Shown one piece after another: positions 54,741 to 63,473 of a stretch of 64,000 bases of DNA. The stretch spans positions 1 to 64,000 of the forward strand of contig NZ_JBHYDW010000002.1 in the NCBI RefSeq assembly GCF_051860475.1. The letters are read 5' to 3'. The position numbers were made by a program, and so were the translations under genes. This DNA is from Elioraea sp051860475 (GTDB lineage Bacteria > Pseudomonadota > Alphaproteobacteria > Acetobacterales > Acetobacteraceae). Each line of letters starts with the position of its first letter. The first letter of the stretch is position 1. The notes beneath the pieces were generated by a model. The model saw nothing but the letters and a program-made list of their open reading frames with translations, was not told the origin of the DNA and ran no database searches.

Positions 54741-55883
54741 TCAGTTCCGCCCTTCGAAGAAGCTCGCGACCTTGGCAAAGAAGCCCTCGCTCTCGGGGCT
54801 CGACTTCGCCTCGCCCTTGGCCGCTTCGTCCTCGAACTGGCGCAGCAGCTCCTGCTGGCGCTTCGACAGGTTCACCGGCGTCTCGACCACCACCTGGATG
54901 AACATGTCGCCGCGCGCGGCCGAGCGGAGCTGGCTCATCCCCTTGCCGCGCAGGCGGAACTGATCGCCGGTCTGCGTGCCGGACGGGATCGAGACCTTGG
55001 CCCGTCCGCCATCGATCGTCGGCACCTCGATCTGTCCGCCGAGCGCGGCCGCGGTCATGCGCAGCGGCACGCGGCAGTAGATGGACGAGCCCTCGCGCTG
55101 GAAGATCTCGTGCGGGCGCACCGCGACGTCGACGAACAGATCGCCCGCCGGGCCGCCGCGCAACCCGGCTTCGCCGGCGCCGGCGATCCTGAGCCGCATC
55201 CCGTCCTCGACGCCGGCGGGGATGTCGATGTTCAGCGTGCGATCACGCTGCACACGGCCCGCGCCGCGGCAGACCTTGCAGGGATCCTTCACCGCCTTGC
55301 CGGTGCCGCCGCAGGTCGGGCAGGTCCGCTCGATCAGGAAGAAGCCCTGCTGGGCGCGGATCTTGCCGTGCCCGCCGCAGGACGGGCAGGTGGTCGGCGC
55401 CGCGCTGCCTTCCGAGCCGGTGCCGTTGCACGCCTCGCAGGCGACCGAGCTCGGCACGCGCAGGGACGCCTTCTTGCCCGCGAAGGCCTCCTCAAGCGTG
55501 ACCTCGATCGCGGCGCGCAGATCGGCGCCGCGTCCTGTGGCCGCGCCGCCGCGCCGACCGCCGCCCATGAACTCGCTGAACATCTCGTCGAAGATGTCCG
55601 CGAACGACCCGCTTGCCTGGAACCCGCCGAACCCGCCGGGCCCCGCGCCCGCGCCCTGCTCGAAGGCGGCATGGCCGAACCGGTCATAGGCCGCGCGCTT
55701 CTCGGCGTCGCGCAGCACGTCGTAGGCCTCGTTGACCTCCTTGAACTTCGCCTCGGCCGACTTGTCGCCCGGATTGCGGTCCGGGTGGTACTGCATCGCG
55801 AGCTTGCGATAGGCCTTCTTGAGCTCCTCGGGCGAGGCGTCGCGCGCCACGCCGAGCGAAGCGTAGTAGTCGGGTTTGGCCAT
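54741..55883 (-). CDS. dnaJ: DnaJ, Hsp40 co-chaperone
   Basis: DnaJ delivers unfolded clients to DnaK and stimulates its ATPase. The 380-residue product has the J-domain with HPD (MQYHPDRNPGDKSA), a Gly/Phe region (GAGPGGFGGFQASGSF), four CxxCxGxG zinc motifs (CEACNGTG, CPSCGGHG, CPTCGGTG, CKVCRGAG) and the C-terminal substrate domains. It lies 89 bp downstream of dnaK on the minus strand in the usual order. Confidence 0.98.
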   Translation of the reverse strand: MAKPDYYASLGVARDASPEELKKAYRKLAMQYHPDRNPGDKSAEAKFKEVNEAYDVLRDAEKRAAYDRFGHAAFEQGAGAGPGGFGGFQASGSFADIFDEMFSEFMGGGRRGGAATGRGADLRAAIEVTLEEAFAGKKASLRVPSSVACEACNGTGSEGSAAPTTCPSCGGHGKIRAQQGFFLIERTCPTCGGTGKAVKDPCKVCRGAGRVQRDRTLNIDIPAGVEDGMRLRIAGAGEAGLRGGPAGDLFVDVAVRPHEIFQREGSSIYCRVPLRMTAAALGGQIEVPTIDGGRAKVSIPSGTQTGDQFRLRGKGMSQLRSAARGDMFIQVVVETPVNLSKRQQELLRQFEDEAAKGEAKSSPESEGFFAKVASFFEGRN

Positions 55884-55972
55884 GGGTCAGCCCATCAAGC
55901 GCCAAGGCGGCCGGCCGGCCGCACCGTCTCCGCGCGCACGAGCGACGGAGAAAGTGCAGCCTTGCCTCACGC

Positions 55973-57913
55973 TCAGGCCGACTTCTTCTTGTCGTCCACG
56001 TCCTCGAAATCGGCGTCGACGACCTTCTCGTCCTTCGGCTCCTCTGCACCTGGGCCGCCGGTGTCGCCACCCGGACCGGCGCCGGTGTCGCCGCCCGGCG
56101 TCGACTGCGACTGGCGATAGAGCAACTCGCCGAGCTTCATCGCCGCCTGGCTCAGCGCATCGGTCTTGGCCTTGATGGCGTCGACCTCCTCGCCGTCCTT
56201 GACCGCACGGAGATCGGCGATCGCGCTCTCCACCGCCGCCTTCTCGGGTGCGGCGCCGAGCTTCTCGGCGTTCTCCTTCAGCGTCTTCTCGGTCTGATGG
56301 ATCAGCGCCTCGGCGTGGTTGCGCGCCTCGACCGCCTCGCGGCGCTTCTTGTCGGCCGCGGCGTTCGCCTCAGCCTCCTTCACCATGCGCTGGATCTCCT
56401 GTTCGGAGAGCCCGCCCGAGGCCTGGATGCGGATCTGCTGCTCCTTGTTGGTCGCCTTGTCCTTGGCCGAGACCGAGACGATGCCGTTGGCGTCGATATC
56501 GAAGGTGACCTCGATCTGTGGCACGCCGCGCGGCGCGGGCGGGATGCCGACCAGGTCGAACTGGCCGAGCGCCTTGTTGTCGGCCGCCATCTCGCGCTCG
56601 CCCTGATAGACCTTGATGGTCACGGCTGTCTGGTTGTCGTCCGCGGTCGAGAAGATCTGGCTCTTGCGCGTCGGGATCGTGGTGTTGCGGTCGATCAGCC
56701 GGGTGAACACGCCGCCCAGCGTCTCGATGCCGAGCGAGAGCGGGGTGACGTCCAGCAGCAGGACGTCCTTCACCTCGCCCTTCAGCACGGCACCCTGGAT
56801 CGCGGCACCCACCGCGACCACCTCGTCCGGGTTGACGTTGCGCGCGGGCTCACGGCCGAAGAACGACTTCACCGTCTCGATGATCTTCGGCATCCGCGTC
56901 ATGCCGCCGACCAGGATCACCTCGTCGATCTCGCCCGCCGTCACGCCGGCGTCCTTCAGGGCGGCGCGGCAGGGCTCGAGCGTCTTGCTGATCAGGTCGT
57001 CGACCAGCGACTCGAGCTTGGCGCGGCTGAGCTTCATCACCAGGTGCTTGGGCCCCGAGGCGTCGGCGGTGATGAAGGGCAGGTTGACCTCGGTCTCCTT
57101 GGACGAGGAGAGCTCGATCTTCGCCTTCTCGGCGGCCTCCTTCAGCCGCTGCAGCGCAAGCTTGTCGTTGCGCAGGTCGATGCCCTGGTCGCGCCGGAAC
57201 TCGTCTGCGAGCCAGTCGATCACCCGCTTGTCGAAGTCCTCGCCGCCCAAGAACGTGTCGCCATTGGTGGCCTTCACCTCGAACACGCCGTCGCCGATCT
57301 CGAGCACCGAGATGTCGAAGGTCCCGCCGCCGAGGTCGTAGACCGCGATCGTGCCGGACTTCTTCTTGTCCATGCCGTAGGCGAGCGCCGCCGCGGTGGG
57401 CTCGTTGATGATGCGCAGCACTTCGAGCCCGGCGATCCGGCCGGCGTCCTTGGTCGCCTGGCGCTGGCTGTCGTTGAAGTAGGCCGGCACGGTGATGACC
57501 GCCTGGGTCACCTTCTCGCCGAGATAGGCCTCGGCGGTCTCCTTCATCTTGCCGAGGATGAAGGCCGAGATCTGGCTCGGCGAGTAGCGCTCGCCGCGCA
57601 CCTCAGTCCAGGCATCACCGTTGTCGGCACGGATGATCTTGTACGGGACGAGGCCCACGTCCTTCGCCACCACCGGGTCGTCGAAGCGCCGGCCGATAAG
57701 GCGCTTGATCGCGTAGAGCGTGTTGGTGGGGTTGGTCACCGCCTGGCGCTTGGCCGACTGGCCGACCAGCCGTTCGCCGCTGTCGGCGAAGGCCACCATC
57801 GAGGGCGTGGTGCGGGCACCTTCCGCGTTCTCGATCACGCGGACGTCCTTGCCCTCCATCACCGCCACGCAGGAGTTGGTGGTGCCGAGGTCGATACCGA
57901 TCACTTTGCTCAT
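55973..57913 (-). CDS. dnaK: DnaK, Hsp70 chaperone
   Basis: DnaK is the ATP-dependent Hsp70 chaperone. The 646-residue product starts at ATG 57913 with KVIGIDLGTTNSCVAVMEG and carries the signatures VYDLGGGTFDISVL, LVGGMTRMPKI and the C-terminal acidic tail ending EDVDDKKKSA. The open frame extends about 30 codons upstream without family similarity. A heat-shock-type promoter candidate lies in the 191-bp gap to grpE. dnaJ follows after 89 bp. Confidence 0.99.
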   Translation of the reverse strand: MSKVIGIDLGTTNSCVAVMEGKDVRVIENAEGARTTPSMVAFADSGERLVGQSAKRQAVTNPTNTLYAIKRLIGRRFDDPVVAKDVGLVPYKIIRADNGDAWTEVRGERYSPSQISAFILGKMKETAEAYLGEKVTQAVITVPAYFNDSQRQATKDAGRIAGLEVLRIINEPTAAALAYGMDKKKSGTIAVYDLGGGTFDISVLEIGDGVFEVKATNGDTFLGGEDFDKRVIDWLADEFRRDQGIDLRNDKLALQRLKEAAEKAKIELSSSKETEVNLPFITADASGPKHLVMKLSRAKLESLVDDLISKTLEPCRAALKDAGVTAGEIDEVILVGGMTRMPKIIETVKSFFGREPARNVNPDEVVAVGAAIQGAVLKGEVKDVLLLDVTPLSLGIETLGGVFTRLIDRNTTIPTRKSQIFSTADDNQTAVTIKVYQGEREMAADNKALGQFDLVGIPPAPRGVPQIEVTFDIDANGIVSVSAKDKATNKEQQIRIQASGGLSEQEIQRMVKEAEANAAADKKRREAVEARNHAEALIHQTEKTLKENAEKLGAAPEKAAVESAIADLRAVKDGEEVDAIKAKTDALSQAAMKLGELLYRQSQSTPGGDTGAGPGGDTGGPGAEEPKDEKVVDADFEDVDDKKKSA

Positions 57914-58049
57914 GGGGTCTTCCTTTGCTGGCGGGACACTTGGGCCCGAGCCGGCGCCCGTCGCGTCCCCCGATGGATCACGGGTTCTGCACATCATCCA
58001 GTTCGCCCGCGCCTGCGGGCCCGGGCGACCGGATCATCTCGCCTCGTGC

Positions 58050-58078
58050 ATGTATTGAGCGGGTCCGGGCGAGACAAG
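58050..58078 (-). promoter_or_regulatory. Candidate sigma32 promoter for dnaK
   Basis: On the minus strand CTTG (58078-58075) is followed after 17 bases by CAATACAT (58057-58050), close to the alphaproteobacterial sigma32 pattern CTTG-N17-CYTAT. It would give a leader of about 130 bases that contains the hairpin GCCCGC-GCCT-GCGGGC (58005-58020). The -10 element is imperfect. Confidence 0.45.
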
Positions 58079-58104
58079 GCCCGCAGCGAACGGAGCAGGG
58101 GCCC

Positions 58105-58719
58105 TCAGGCCGTGGTATCGACGGTTCCGCCTGATGGCGGCTCCTCGGCCGCCGACTGGGCGCCTCCTGTCGAGACCACCACCATCGCAGGCTTGAGCAG
58201 GCGCCCGTTCAGCGTCCAGCCGGGGGTCCAGGCCTGGGCGACGTGGCCGGCGGGCACGGTGGGCGACGGCGCCTCCGCCATCGCCTGATGCAGCTCGGGA
58301 TCGAACTTCGCACCCTGCGCCTCGACCCGTGACACGCCGTTGCGTTCAACGGTGGCGAGGAACATCCGTTGGGTCGCCTCGATCCCCTCGCGGATCTTGG
58401 CCAGCACAGCCGGCTCGTCCTCGGCCTGGGCCGGCAGGCTGGCGATCGCGCGCTCCAGCGTCTCGATCACCTCGACCACGTCGCGCGCGAAGCGCTGGAC
58501 GGCGAAGTTGCGCGCGTCCTCGACGTCTCGACGCGCGCGCGCACGCGCGTTCTGGGTCTCGGCCTCGGCGCGCAGCCACTTGTCCTTGTACTCGGCGGCC
58601 TCGGCCTCGAGCGCACGGATTCGGCTCGCGGCCTCTTCCATCAGCGACTCGGGAGAGCCGACGGGCTCGTCGGCGCCGGGCATCTCGCCCGGCCGGGTGG
58701 TGTCGTCAGGGTTCTGCAT
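58105..58719 (-). CDS. grpE: GrpE, nucleotide exchange factor
   Basis: GrpE releases ADP from DnaK. The 204-residue product has an acidic N-terminus, the long coiled-coil helix around IRALEAEAAEYKDKWLRAEA, and the C-terminal beta-domain with EGIEATQRMFLATVERNGV, HQAMAEAPSPTVPAGHVAQA and GWTLNGRLLKPAMVVVSTGG. It is upstream of dnaK on the same strand, with a 191-bp gap. The minus-strand sequence CTTC-N18-CCTAAGT before it is a weak sigma32-like match. Confidence 0.97.
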   Translation of the reverse strand: MQNPDDTTRPGEMPGADEPVGSPESLMEEAASRIRALEAEAAEYKDKWLRAEAETQNARARARRDVEDARNFAVQRFARDVVEVIETLERAIASLPAQAEDEPAVLAKIREGIEATQRMFLATVERNGVSRVEAQGAKFDPELHQAMAEAPSPTVPAGHVAQAWTPGWTLNGRLLKPAMVVVSTGGAQSAAEEPPSGGTVDTTA

Positions 58720-58794
58720 GCTGCGGCAGACTTAGGTCCCGCACGCCGCGAAGGGAAGCCCCGCGCGGCACTGCCATGCGCGCGCCCGCCCCGG

Positions 58795-59244
58795 TCAACG
58801 GGCCGGCGGGACGAAGGTGATGCCGTAGCGCGGCGCGATGCCGACGAGCCGGGTCAGCAGGTCGGGCGATGCCGGGGCAGGTGGGCGGTCCGGCGCCGAG
58901 GGTGTGCCGCACTCGGCGAAGTACTCCTCGAACCCGCCGGGCGTCAGGGCCACCAGGATCCGGGCGGTCTCGGCTCCCTCGTTGTGGAACTCGTGCGGGA
59001 TGCCGCGCGGGCCGAACGCGGTCTCGCCGGCGCGCACGACATGACGCTCGCCGTCGACCGTGAACACCAGCTCACCCGAGAGCACGTGGTAGGTTTCATC
59101 CTCACGCCCATGCACATGCGGCAGGGGGCCGCTGCCGGGCGGTACGGCGATCTCGACAAGGCCGAGCGCGCCGCCCGTGGCGGCGGCATCGAGCAGGATC
59201 GTGACCCTGTGCGAGCCGATGTCGTAGACGCGAGGACTCCCCAT
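58795..59244 (-). CDS. Cupin-domain protein
   Basis: A 149-residue single-domain cupin. The metal-binding motif 1 is HVHGREDETYHVLSGELVFTV (two His, one Glu and a later His), and motif 2 is RGIPHEFHNEGAETARIL. A quercetin-dioxygenase-like or sensing role is typical of such small cupins, but none can be assigned. The start ATG 59244 overlaps the stop of the upstream gene (ATGA). The pair is inserted between hrcA and grpE, which are often neighbours in alphaproteobacteria. Confidence 0.85.
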   Translation of the reverse strand: MGSPRVYDIGSHRVTILLDAAATGGALGLVEIAVPPGSGPLPHVHGREDETYHVLSGELVFTVDGERHVVRAGETAFGPRGIPHEFHNEGAETARILVALTPGGFEEYFAECGTPSAPDRPPAPASPDLLTRLVGIAPRYGITFVPPAR

Positions 59245-59738
59245 CAGGCAGCAACCATCAGGACGTGTCGGGTCGCCGAGGCCATCGTTTCGTCCGCGGC
59301 GCCGAGACCCGCGCGGGCGGCGCGGAACGCCCTCTGCATCGCCGGGGTCAGCGCCTCGACCAGCAGCCGCTCCTCGACCCAGACCTCGATCACTCCCCAC
59401 GCGCGACCCTCGGCGCGCCGGACCGCCGGGCGGCTCTGCCAGCCGCGCATCCCGGCCGCGAGGTGGACCTCCGATTCATCGAGCGCGGTGCCGATCACCA
59501 GCCGGGTCGCGGTCGCGGCGCCGGCCGGCACGGGACCGGTAGCGGTGCCGTTCCAGTTCCGCACCTGGCCTAGGCCGATCGGGTGGATCTCGATCCCCGC
59601 ACCGGTGCCGTCGCCGGCAAGGGCGACGAACCGTCCGGGCACGGGCGGCAAGGGCACCGCCTGGGTGCCCCAGAGCTCGGCGATGAACCCGGCGACCGCG
59701 GCCGGGTGGCGGGCGGGGATCGACGCATCAAGCAGCAT
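59244..59738 (-). CDS. Small hypothetical protein, VOC-like fold possible
   Basis: A 164-residue protein with the N-terminal pattern LDASIPARHPAAVAGFIAEL, then PPVPGRFVALAGDGTGAGIE and a C-terminal helical part. This faintly resembles a glyoxalase/VOC half-domain, though no metal-site set of His and Glu residues can be identified. It is coupled to the cupin gene by a 4-bp overlap. Function unknown. The 150 bp between it and hrcA hold no recognisable element. Confidence 0.6.
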   Translation of the reverse strand: MLLDASIPARHPAAVAGFIAELWGTQAVPLPPVPGRFVALAGDGTGAGIEIHPIGLGQVRNWNGTATGPVPAGAATATRLVIGTALDESEVHLAAGMRGWQSRPAVRRAEGRAWGVIEVWVEERLLVEALTPAMQRAFRAARAGLGAADETMASATRHVLMVAA

Positions 59739-59888
59739 GGCGGCGGGTCTCTCCTCCTTCGCGGAGGGCCGGCGGGAGCGGCCTCCGGGTCGCGGATTGT
59801 CGCGACCGGCTGGAACGGTTGCACCGCCATGTTTCCGTTTGTTGTCTGCCGCGCGATGTGACGCGGCTCACGGCATGTGGGCGCCGGC

Positions 59889-60956
59889 TCAGCCGAGCAG
59901 CCGGCCGATCACTTTCGCCGTGTAGTCCACCGCCGGGATGATCCGGCCGTAGTTGATGCGCGTCGGCCCGATCACGCCGATCGCGCCGACCACCTTCTCG
60001 CGCGTGTTGCGGTAGGGCGAGACGATCATGGTCACGCCGGCGGTCTCGAACAGCCGGTTCTCGGCGCCGATGAAGATCTGCACCCCGTCGGACTGCTGCG
60101 CGAGCTCCAGGAGCTGGAGCAGCGTCTCCTTCGCCTCCAGCCGCTCGAACAGGGTGCGGATCGCGTCGAGCTGCGCGAGCGCGGTGACATCGGCAAGCAG
60201 ACGCGCCTGGCCGCGGATGATCAGCGCCCCGCCAGAGACCCCGCCCGAGCGGGTCGCCAGCCCGGCCTCCACCACCTTGGACGAGAGCGCGTCGAGCTCT
60301 GTACGGTGGGCCGCGATCTCCTCCTCGATCGCGCGCCGGACCTCATCGAGCGTGCGCCCGCCGAGCCGCGCATTCACGTAGTTCGAGGCCTGGACCAGGG
60401 TCGAGGGCGGGAGGCCCTGCGGCGCTTCGATCACGCGGTTCTCGACCGTGCCGTCCTCGCTCACCAGCACCGCGAGCACGCGGCCGGGCCCGAGCGCCAC
60501 GAACTCGACATGGCGCAGCGGGCTCTCGCTCTTCGGCGCCAGCACCAGCCCGGCCGCTTGGCTCAGCCCCGCAAGCACGCCCGAGGCTTCGGCCAGCATC
60601 TCCTCGATCGAGCGGCCCTCCGCCGTACAGCGCGCCGCGATCGCCTCCTCCTCCTCGGCGCTCAACGCGCCGCGCTCCAGGAGCCCGTCCACGAACAGCC
60701 GGAGACCCCGGTCGGTCGGCAGCCGGCCGGCTGAGGTGTGCGGGGCGAAGATCAGCCCGCACTCCTCCAGATCAGCCATCACGTTGCGGATCGTCGCCGG
60801 CGAGAGCGCGACCGGCAGCCGGCGCGAGAGCGTGCGGGAGCCCACCGGTTCGCCGGTCTGGACATACGCCTCGACGATCTCGCGCAGGATCAGCGCCGAG
60901 CGTCCGGGCAGCCCCTGCTCCTCGGCGCGCGGTGAGGCGTCAGCAGCCTTTGTCAT
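59889..60956 (-). CDS. hrcA: HrcA, heat-inducible repressor
   Basis: HrcA represses groESL-type operons by binding CIRCE in many bacteria. The 355-residue product has the winged-helix start SALILREIVEAYVQTGEPVGS followed by RTLSRRLPVALSPATIRNVM, and the C-terminal GAENRLFETAGVTMIVSPYR with GAIGVIGPTRINYGRIIPAV. No CIRCE repeat was found upstream of hrcA, dnaK or grpE, so its targets (probably groESL) lie outside the window. It is divergent from rph, the usual alphaproteobacterial arrangement. Confidence 0.96.
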   Translation of the reverse strand: MTKAADASPRAEEQGLPGRSALILREIVEAYVQTGEPVGSRTLSRRLPVALSPATIRNVMADLEECGLIFAPHTSAGRLPTDRGLRLFVDGLLERGALSAEEEEAIAARCTAEGRSIEEMLAEASGVLAGLSQAAGLVLAPKSESPLRHVEFVALGPGRVLAVLVSEDGTVENRVIEAPQGLPPSTLVQASNYVNARLGGRTLDEVRRAIEEEIAAHRTELDALSSKVVEAGLATRSGGVSGGALIIRGQARLLADVTALAQLDAIRTLFERLEAKETLLQLLELAQQSDGVQIFIGAENRLFETAGVTMIVSPYRNTREKVVGAIGVIGPTRINYGRIIPAVDYTAKVIGRLLG

Positions 60957-60981
60957 GGGTCACGACCTTTGCCGAGATCAA

Positions 60982-61008
60982 CGTATGGACGGGGTACGGC
61001 CCGGTCAA
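60982..61008 (-). promoter_or_regulatory. Weak housekeeping promoter candidate for hrcA
   Basis: On the minus strand TTGACC (61008-61003) and CATACG (60987-60982) are 15 bases apart, about 25 bp before the hrcA ATG. Both hexamers are off consensus and the spacer is short. Confidence 0.25.
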
Positions 61009-61077
61009 CGCGCGCCCTCGCGCGGCTGCTGCGCCGGGGCTATGGTCCGCGCTCGCTCTCGTGTCCCAGGAGACCCC

Positions 61078-61794
61078 ATGCGCCCGTCCGGCCGCGCGCC
61101 CGATGCCCTTCGCCCCGTGATCCTGCAGATCAACCCGATCCGCCACGCCGAGGGCTCCTGTTTCGTCAAGTTCGGCCATACCCACGTGCTGTGCACGGCC
61201 TCGGTCGAGGGCCGCGTGCCGCCGTTCCTGCGCAACTCCGGACAGGGCTGGGTCACCGCCGAGTACGGCATGCTGCCACGGTCCACCCACACGCGGACCG
61301 AGCGCGAGGCTGCACGGGGCAAGCAGTCCGGCCGCACCCAGGAGATCCAGCGCCTGATCGGCCGCTCCATGCGCTCGGTGATCGACCTCAAGGCGATGGG
61401 CGAGATGACCGTCACGCTCGACTGCGATGTGATCCAGGCCGATGGCGGCACGCGCACGGCGGCGATCACCGGCGCCTGGGTCGCGCTCAGCCTCGCCTTC
61501 CGCAAGGTGGTGAAGAACCGCGTGCTGGCGACCTCGCCCGTGCGCAGCCAGGTCGCGGCCGTCTCCTGCGGCCTGTTCAAGGGCACGCCGGTGCTCGATC
61601 TCGACTACGCCGAGGACAGCGAGGCGGAGGCCGACGGCAATTTCGTGCTGACCGCCGACGGGGGGCTGGTCGAGGTGCAGGCGACGGCCGAGAAGCGCCC
61701 GATGCGCCCGGAGGAGGTGGATGCGCTGATGGCGCTGGCGAAGGTCGGGTGCGCGGCGCTGTTCAAGGCGCAAGCGGAGGCGCTCGGTGACTGA
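61078..61794 (+). CDS. rph: RNase PH
   Basis: RNase PH is the phosphorolytic 3' exonuclease that trims tRNA precursors. The 238-residue product has the family start RPSGRAPDALRPV, the phosphate-binding region EGSCFVKFGHTHVLCTASVE and the RNA-contact segment GWVTAEYGMLPRSTHTR. DLDYAEDSEAEADGNFVLT near the C-terminus carries the catalytic acids. Start ATG 61078 follows AGGAG. It overlaps rdgB by 8 bp, a conserved pairing. Confidence 0.98.
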   Translation: MRPSGRAPDALRPVILQINPIRHAEGSCFVKFGHTHVLCTASVEGRVPPFLRNSGQGWVTAEYGMLPRSTHTRTEREAARGKQSGRTQEIQRLIGRSMRSVIDLKAMGEMTVTLDCDVIQADGGTRTAAITGAWVALSLAFRKVVKNRVLATSPVRSQVAAVSCGLFKGTPVLDLDYAEDSEAEADGNFVLTADGGLVEVQATAEKRPMRPEEVDALMALAKVGCAALFKAQAEALGD

Positions 61795-62395
61795 GCGGCG
61801 GCTCGCGCGCGGCGAGAAGCTGGTGGTGGCGAGCCACAACGCGGGCAAGCTTGCCGAGATCGCCGCGCTGCTCGCGCCGTTCGGGATCGAGGCGGTGGGC
61901 GCGCCGGCGCTCGGCCTGCCCGAGCCGGACGAGACCGGCGCGACCTTCGCCGAGAACGCGACGATCAAGGCGCTCGCGGCTGCGCGCGCGGCCGAGCTGC
62001 CGGCGCTCGCCGATGATTCCGGCTTCTCGGTCGCTGCGCTGAATGGCGCGCCGGGCGTGCACACCGCCGACTGGGCCCGGCTTCCGGACGGCACGCGCGA
62101 CTATGGGGTGGCGATGGCGTTGACCCGCGCTCGCATCGGCGAGCCCGAGGACGAGGTCGCCTGGTTCACCTGCTGTCTTGCGCTCGCGTGGCCCGACGGG
62201 CAGGTCGAGACCTTCGAGGGGCGGGTGGACGGCACCTGGACGTGGCCGCCGCGGGGGTCGCAGGGCTTCGGCTACGACCCGATGTTCGTTCCCGAGGGCC
62301 ATGTCGAGACCTTCGGCGAGATGGACCCCGAGACGAAGCACGCGATCAGCCATCGGGCGCGCGCGTTCGCGAAGCTGGGTGACCGGCTGGGCTGA
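61787..62395 (+). CDS. rdgB: RdgB/HAM1, XTP/dITP pyrophosphatase
   Basis: RdgB hydrolyses non-canonical purine triphosphates (dITP, XTP) so that deaminated bases are not built into DNA. The 202-residue product starts at GTG 61787. It has the substrate loop VASHNAGKLAEI, the metal and base motifs FAENATIKALAAA and LADDSGFSV, GSQGFGYDPMFVPEG and the C-terminal TKHAISHRARAFAKL. It overlaps rph. With the EndoQ-like fusion at 50572, the window holds two separate defences against deaminated purines. Confidence 0.97.
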   Translation: MTERRLARGEKLVVASHNAGKLAEIAALLAPFGIEAVGAPALGLPEPDETGATFAENATIKALAAARAAELPALADDSGFSVAALNGAPGVHTADWARLPDGTRDYGVAMALTRARIGEPEDEVAWFTCCLALAWPDGQVETFEGRVDGTWTWPPRGSQGFGYDPMFVPEGHVETFGEMDPETKHAISHRARAFAKLGDRLG

Positions 62396-62402
62396 GCCGG
62401 CG

Positions 62403-62434
62403 CTTTATCACTTTACGACTTTATCGCTTTACGC
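62403..62434. repeat. Four tandem octamers CTTTAYNN
   Basis: Immediately after rdgB the sequence runs CTTTATCA, CTTTACGA, CTTTATCG, CTTTACGC. This gives four 8-base units, or two 16-base units matching at 14 positions. It is strikingly AT-rich for this genome. The role is unknown. It may be a simple-sequence tract or a protein site. Confidence 0.8.
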
Positions 62435-62519
62435 CCGGTTTGAAGGGGGGCCTGTCGGGCGCGATGGGGGAGTGTAGCTGGCGGCCGCGTCAGGACTGGG
62501 CGTAGGTGATGCAGGGGGT

Positions 62520-62544
62520 GTGGGGGACCAGCGTGGTCCCCCAC
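62520..62544. terminator. Perfect 10-bp hairpin, bidirectional terminator candidate
   Basis: GTGGGGGACC (62520-62529) pairs exactly with GGTCCCCCAC (62535-62544) over the loop AGCGT. It lies in the 250-bp space between the convergent rdgB and PEP-CTERM genes. A second hairpin, GGGGCGC (62558-62564) with GCGCCCC (62568-62574), follows. These could stop transcription from both sides or belong to a dispersed palindromic repeat. Confidence 0.65.
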
Positions 62545-62645
62545 TCGTGTTTCCAGGGGGGCGCGCAGCGCCCCAATGCAGCGGACCGCGGCGACGATCG
62601 GGGTGTTGGGCATTCCCCAGGCGCATCGGGCGCCGCGGCGCGCCG

Positions 62646-63473
62646 TTACCCGCCTCGCCGTCGCGCCGTGGCAGGAAGGGGCGCGCGGCGGATGGTGATC
62701 AGCCCCAGCAGGGCGGCCGCCAACAGGCCCACGGCGCCGGGCTCCGGCACGGGCATGGCGGTCACGAGGAACGTGCTGGTGAAGCGGACCGACGAGGTGT
62801 CGTCCATGTGCTGGTCCTCCCACCATGCGAGGCGGATCACGCTGGTCGGCTGGTCGAAGATGACGCCGAAGAAGTCGTTGAAGAACCTGTCGCTCGGAGC
62901 GCCGGAAGGGCTGACGCCGCCTGACGCCGCGTAGGCGTCCGCGAGCAGCGGGATCGGCACGAGACCAGGTCCGGGCGAGAAGTCCATGTATCCCTTGTAG
63001 TAGTCGAGCAGCCCCCCGAAGCCGAGCACCTCCTGTCCGAGATCGATCTCGATCGTCCGCAGCCCGATGCAGGGGTGCACGGCCGTGTAGCAGCCGAACA
63101 GGATGAAGAACCCGCCCTCCCACGACCCGGCGGCGGGAAACGGCCCCGGCCCTGCGAAGTACTGCGGGTGAGGGTTGCCGCCGAGGTACAGCGCGGTCCG
63201 GGTGGACGTCGCCGGCGAGCCGTCGGAGTCGAGGTAGTTCACGGTCTGGTTGTCGTGCGTCCAGGGTCCGTGGGCATCCGAGAACGTCATCCGGTCGAGC
63301 GGTGCCGCGGGCAGTGCCGTGAGCCCGTGCCCAGGCAAACCGGCGACGGCGCTGAGCCAGGCGGCAGCGTCCAGGAAGGTTGACGTGGCGGCGCGTGACG
63401 GACCCTGCGTTGTGGTGCCCAGTATGAATACAAGCGCCAGTAGACGAAGCCAGAATCTGGAACATGCGTGCAT
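62646..63473 (-). CDS. PEP-CTERM sorted exported protein
   Basis: A 275-residue surface or secreted protein. The N-terminal signal (MHACSRFWLRLLALVFILGT) starts at ATG 63473, preceded by GGGGGAAT. The body has motifs such as LDRMTFSDAHGPWTHDNQTV and resembles other PEP-CTERM proteins of unknown role. The C-terminus carries VPEP, a hydrophobic helix (GAVGLLAAALLGLITI) and a basic tail (RRAPLPATARRR), the recognition signal for exosortase. No exosortase (XrtA-type) gene is in the window. An AT-rich 5' region precedes it. Confidence 0.82.
   Translation of the reverse strand: MHACSRFWLRLLALVFILGTTTQGPSRAATSTFLDAAAWLSAVAGLPGHGLTALPAAPLDRMTFSDAHGPWTHDNQTVNYLDSDGSPATSTRTALYLGGNPHPQYFAGPGPFPAAGSWEGGFFILFGCYTAVHPCIGLRTIEIDLGQEVLGFGGLLDYYKGYMDFSPGPGLVPIPLLADAYAASGGVSPSGAPSDRFFNDFFGVIFDQPTSVIRLAWWEDQHMDDTSSVRFTSTFLVTAMPVPEPGAVGLLAAALLGLITIRRAPLPATARRRGG

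Noticed and set aside
57914..61077. CIRCE element near dnaK, grpE or hrcA
   Set aside because: I looked for TTAGCACTC-N9-GAGTGCTAA upstream of each gene by eye and found nothing close.
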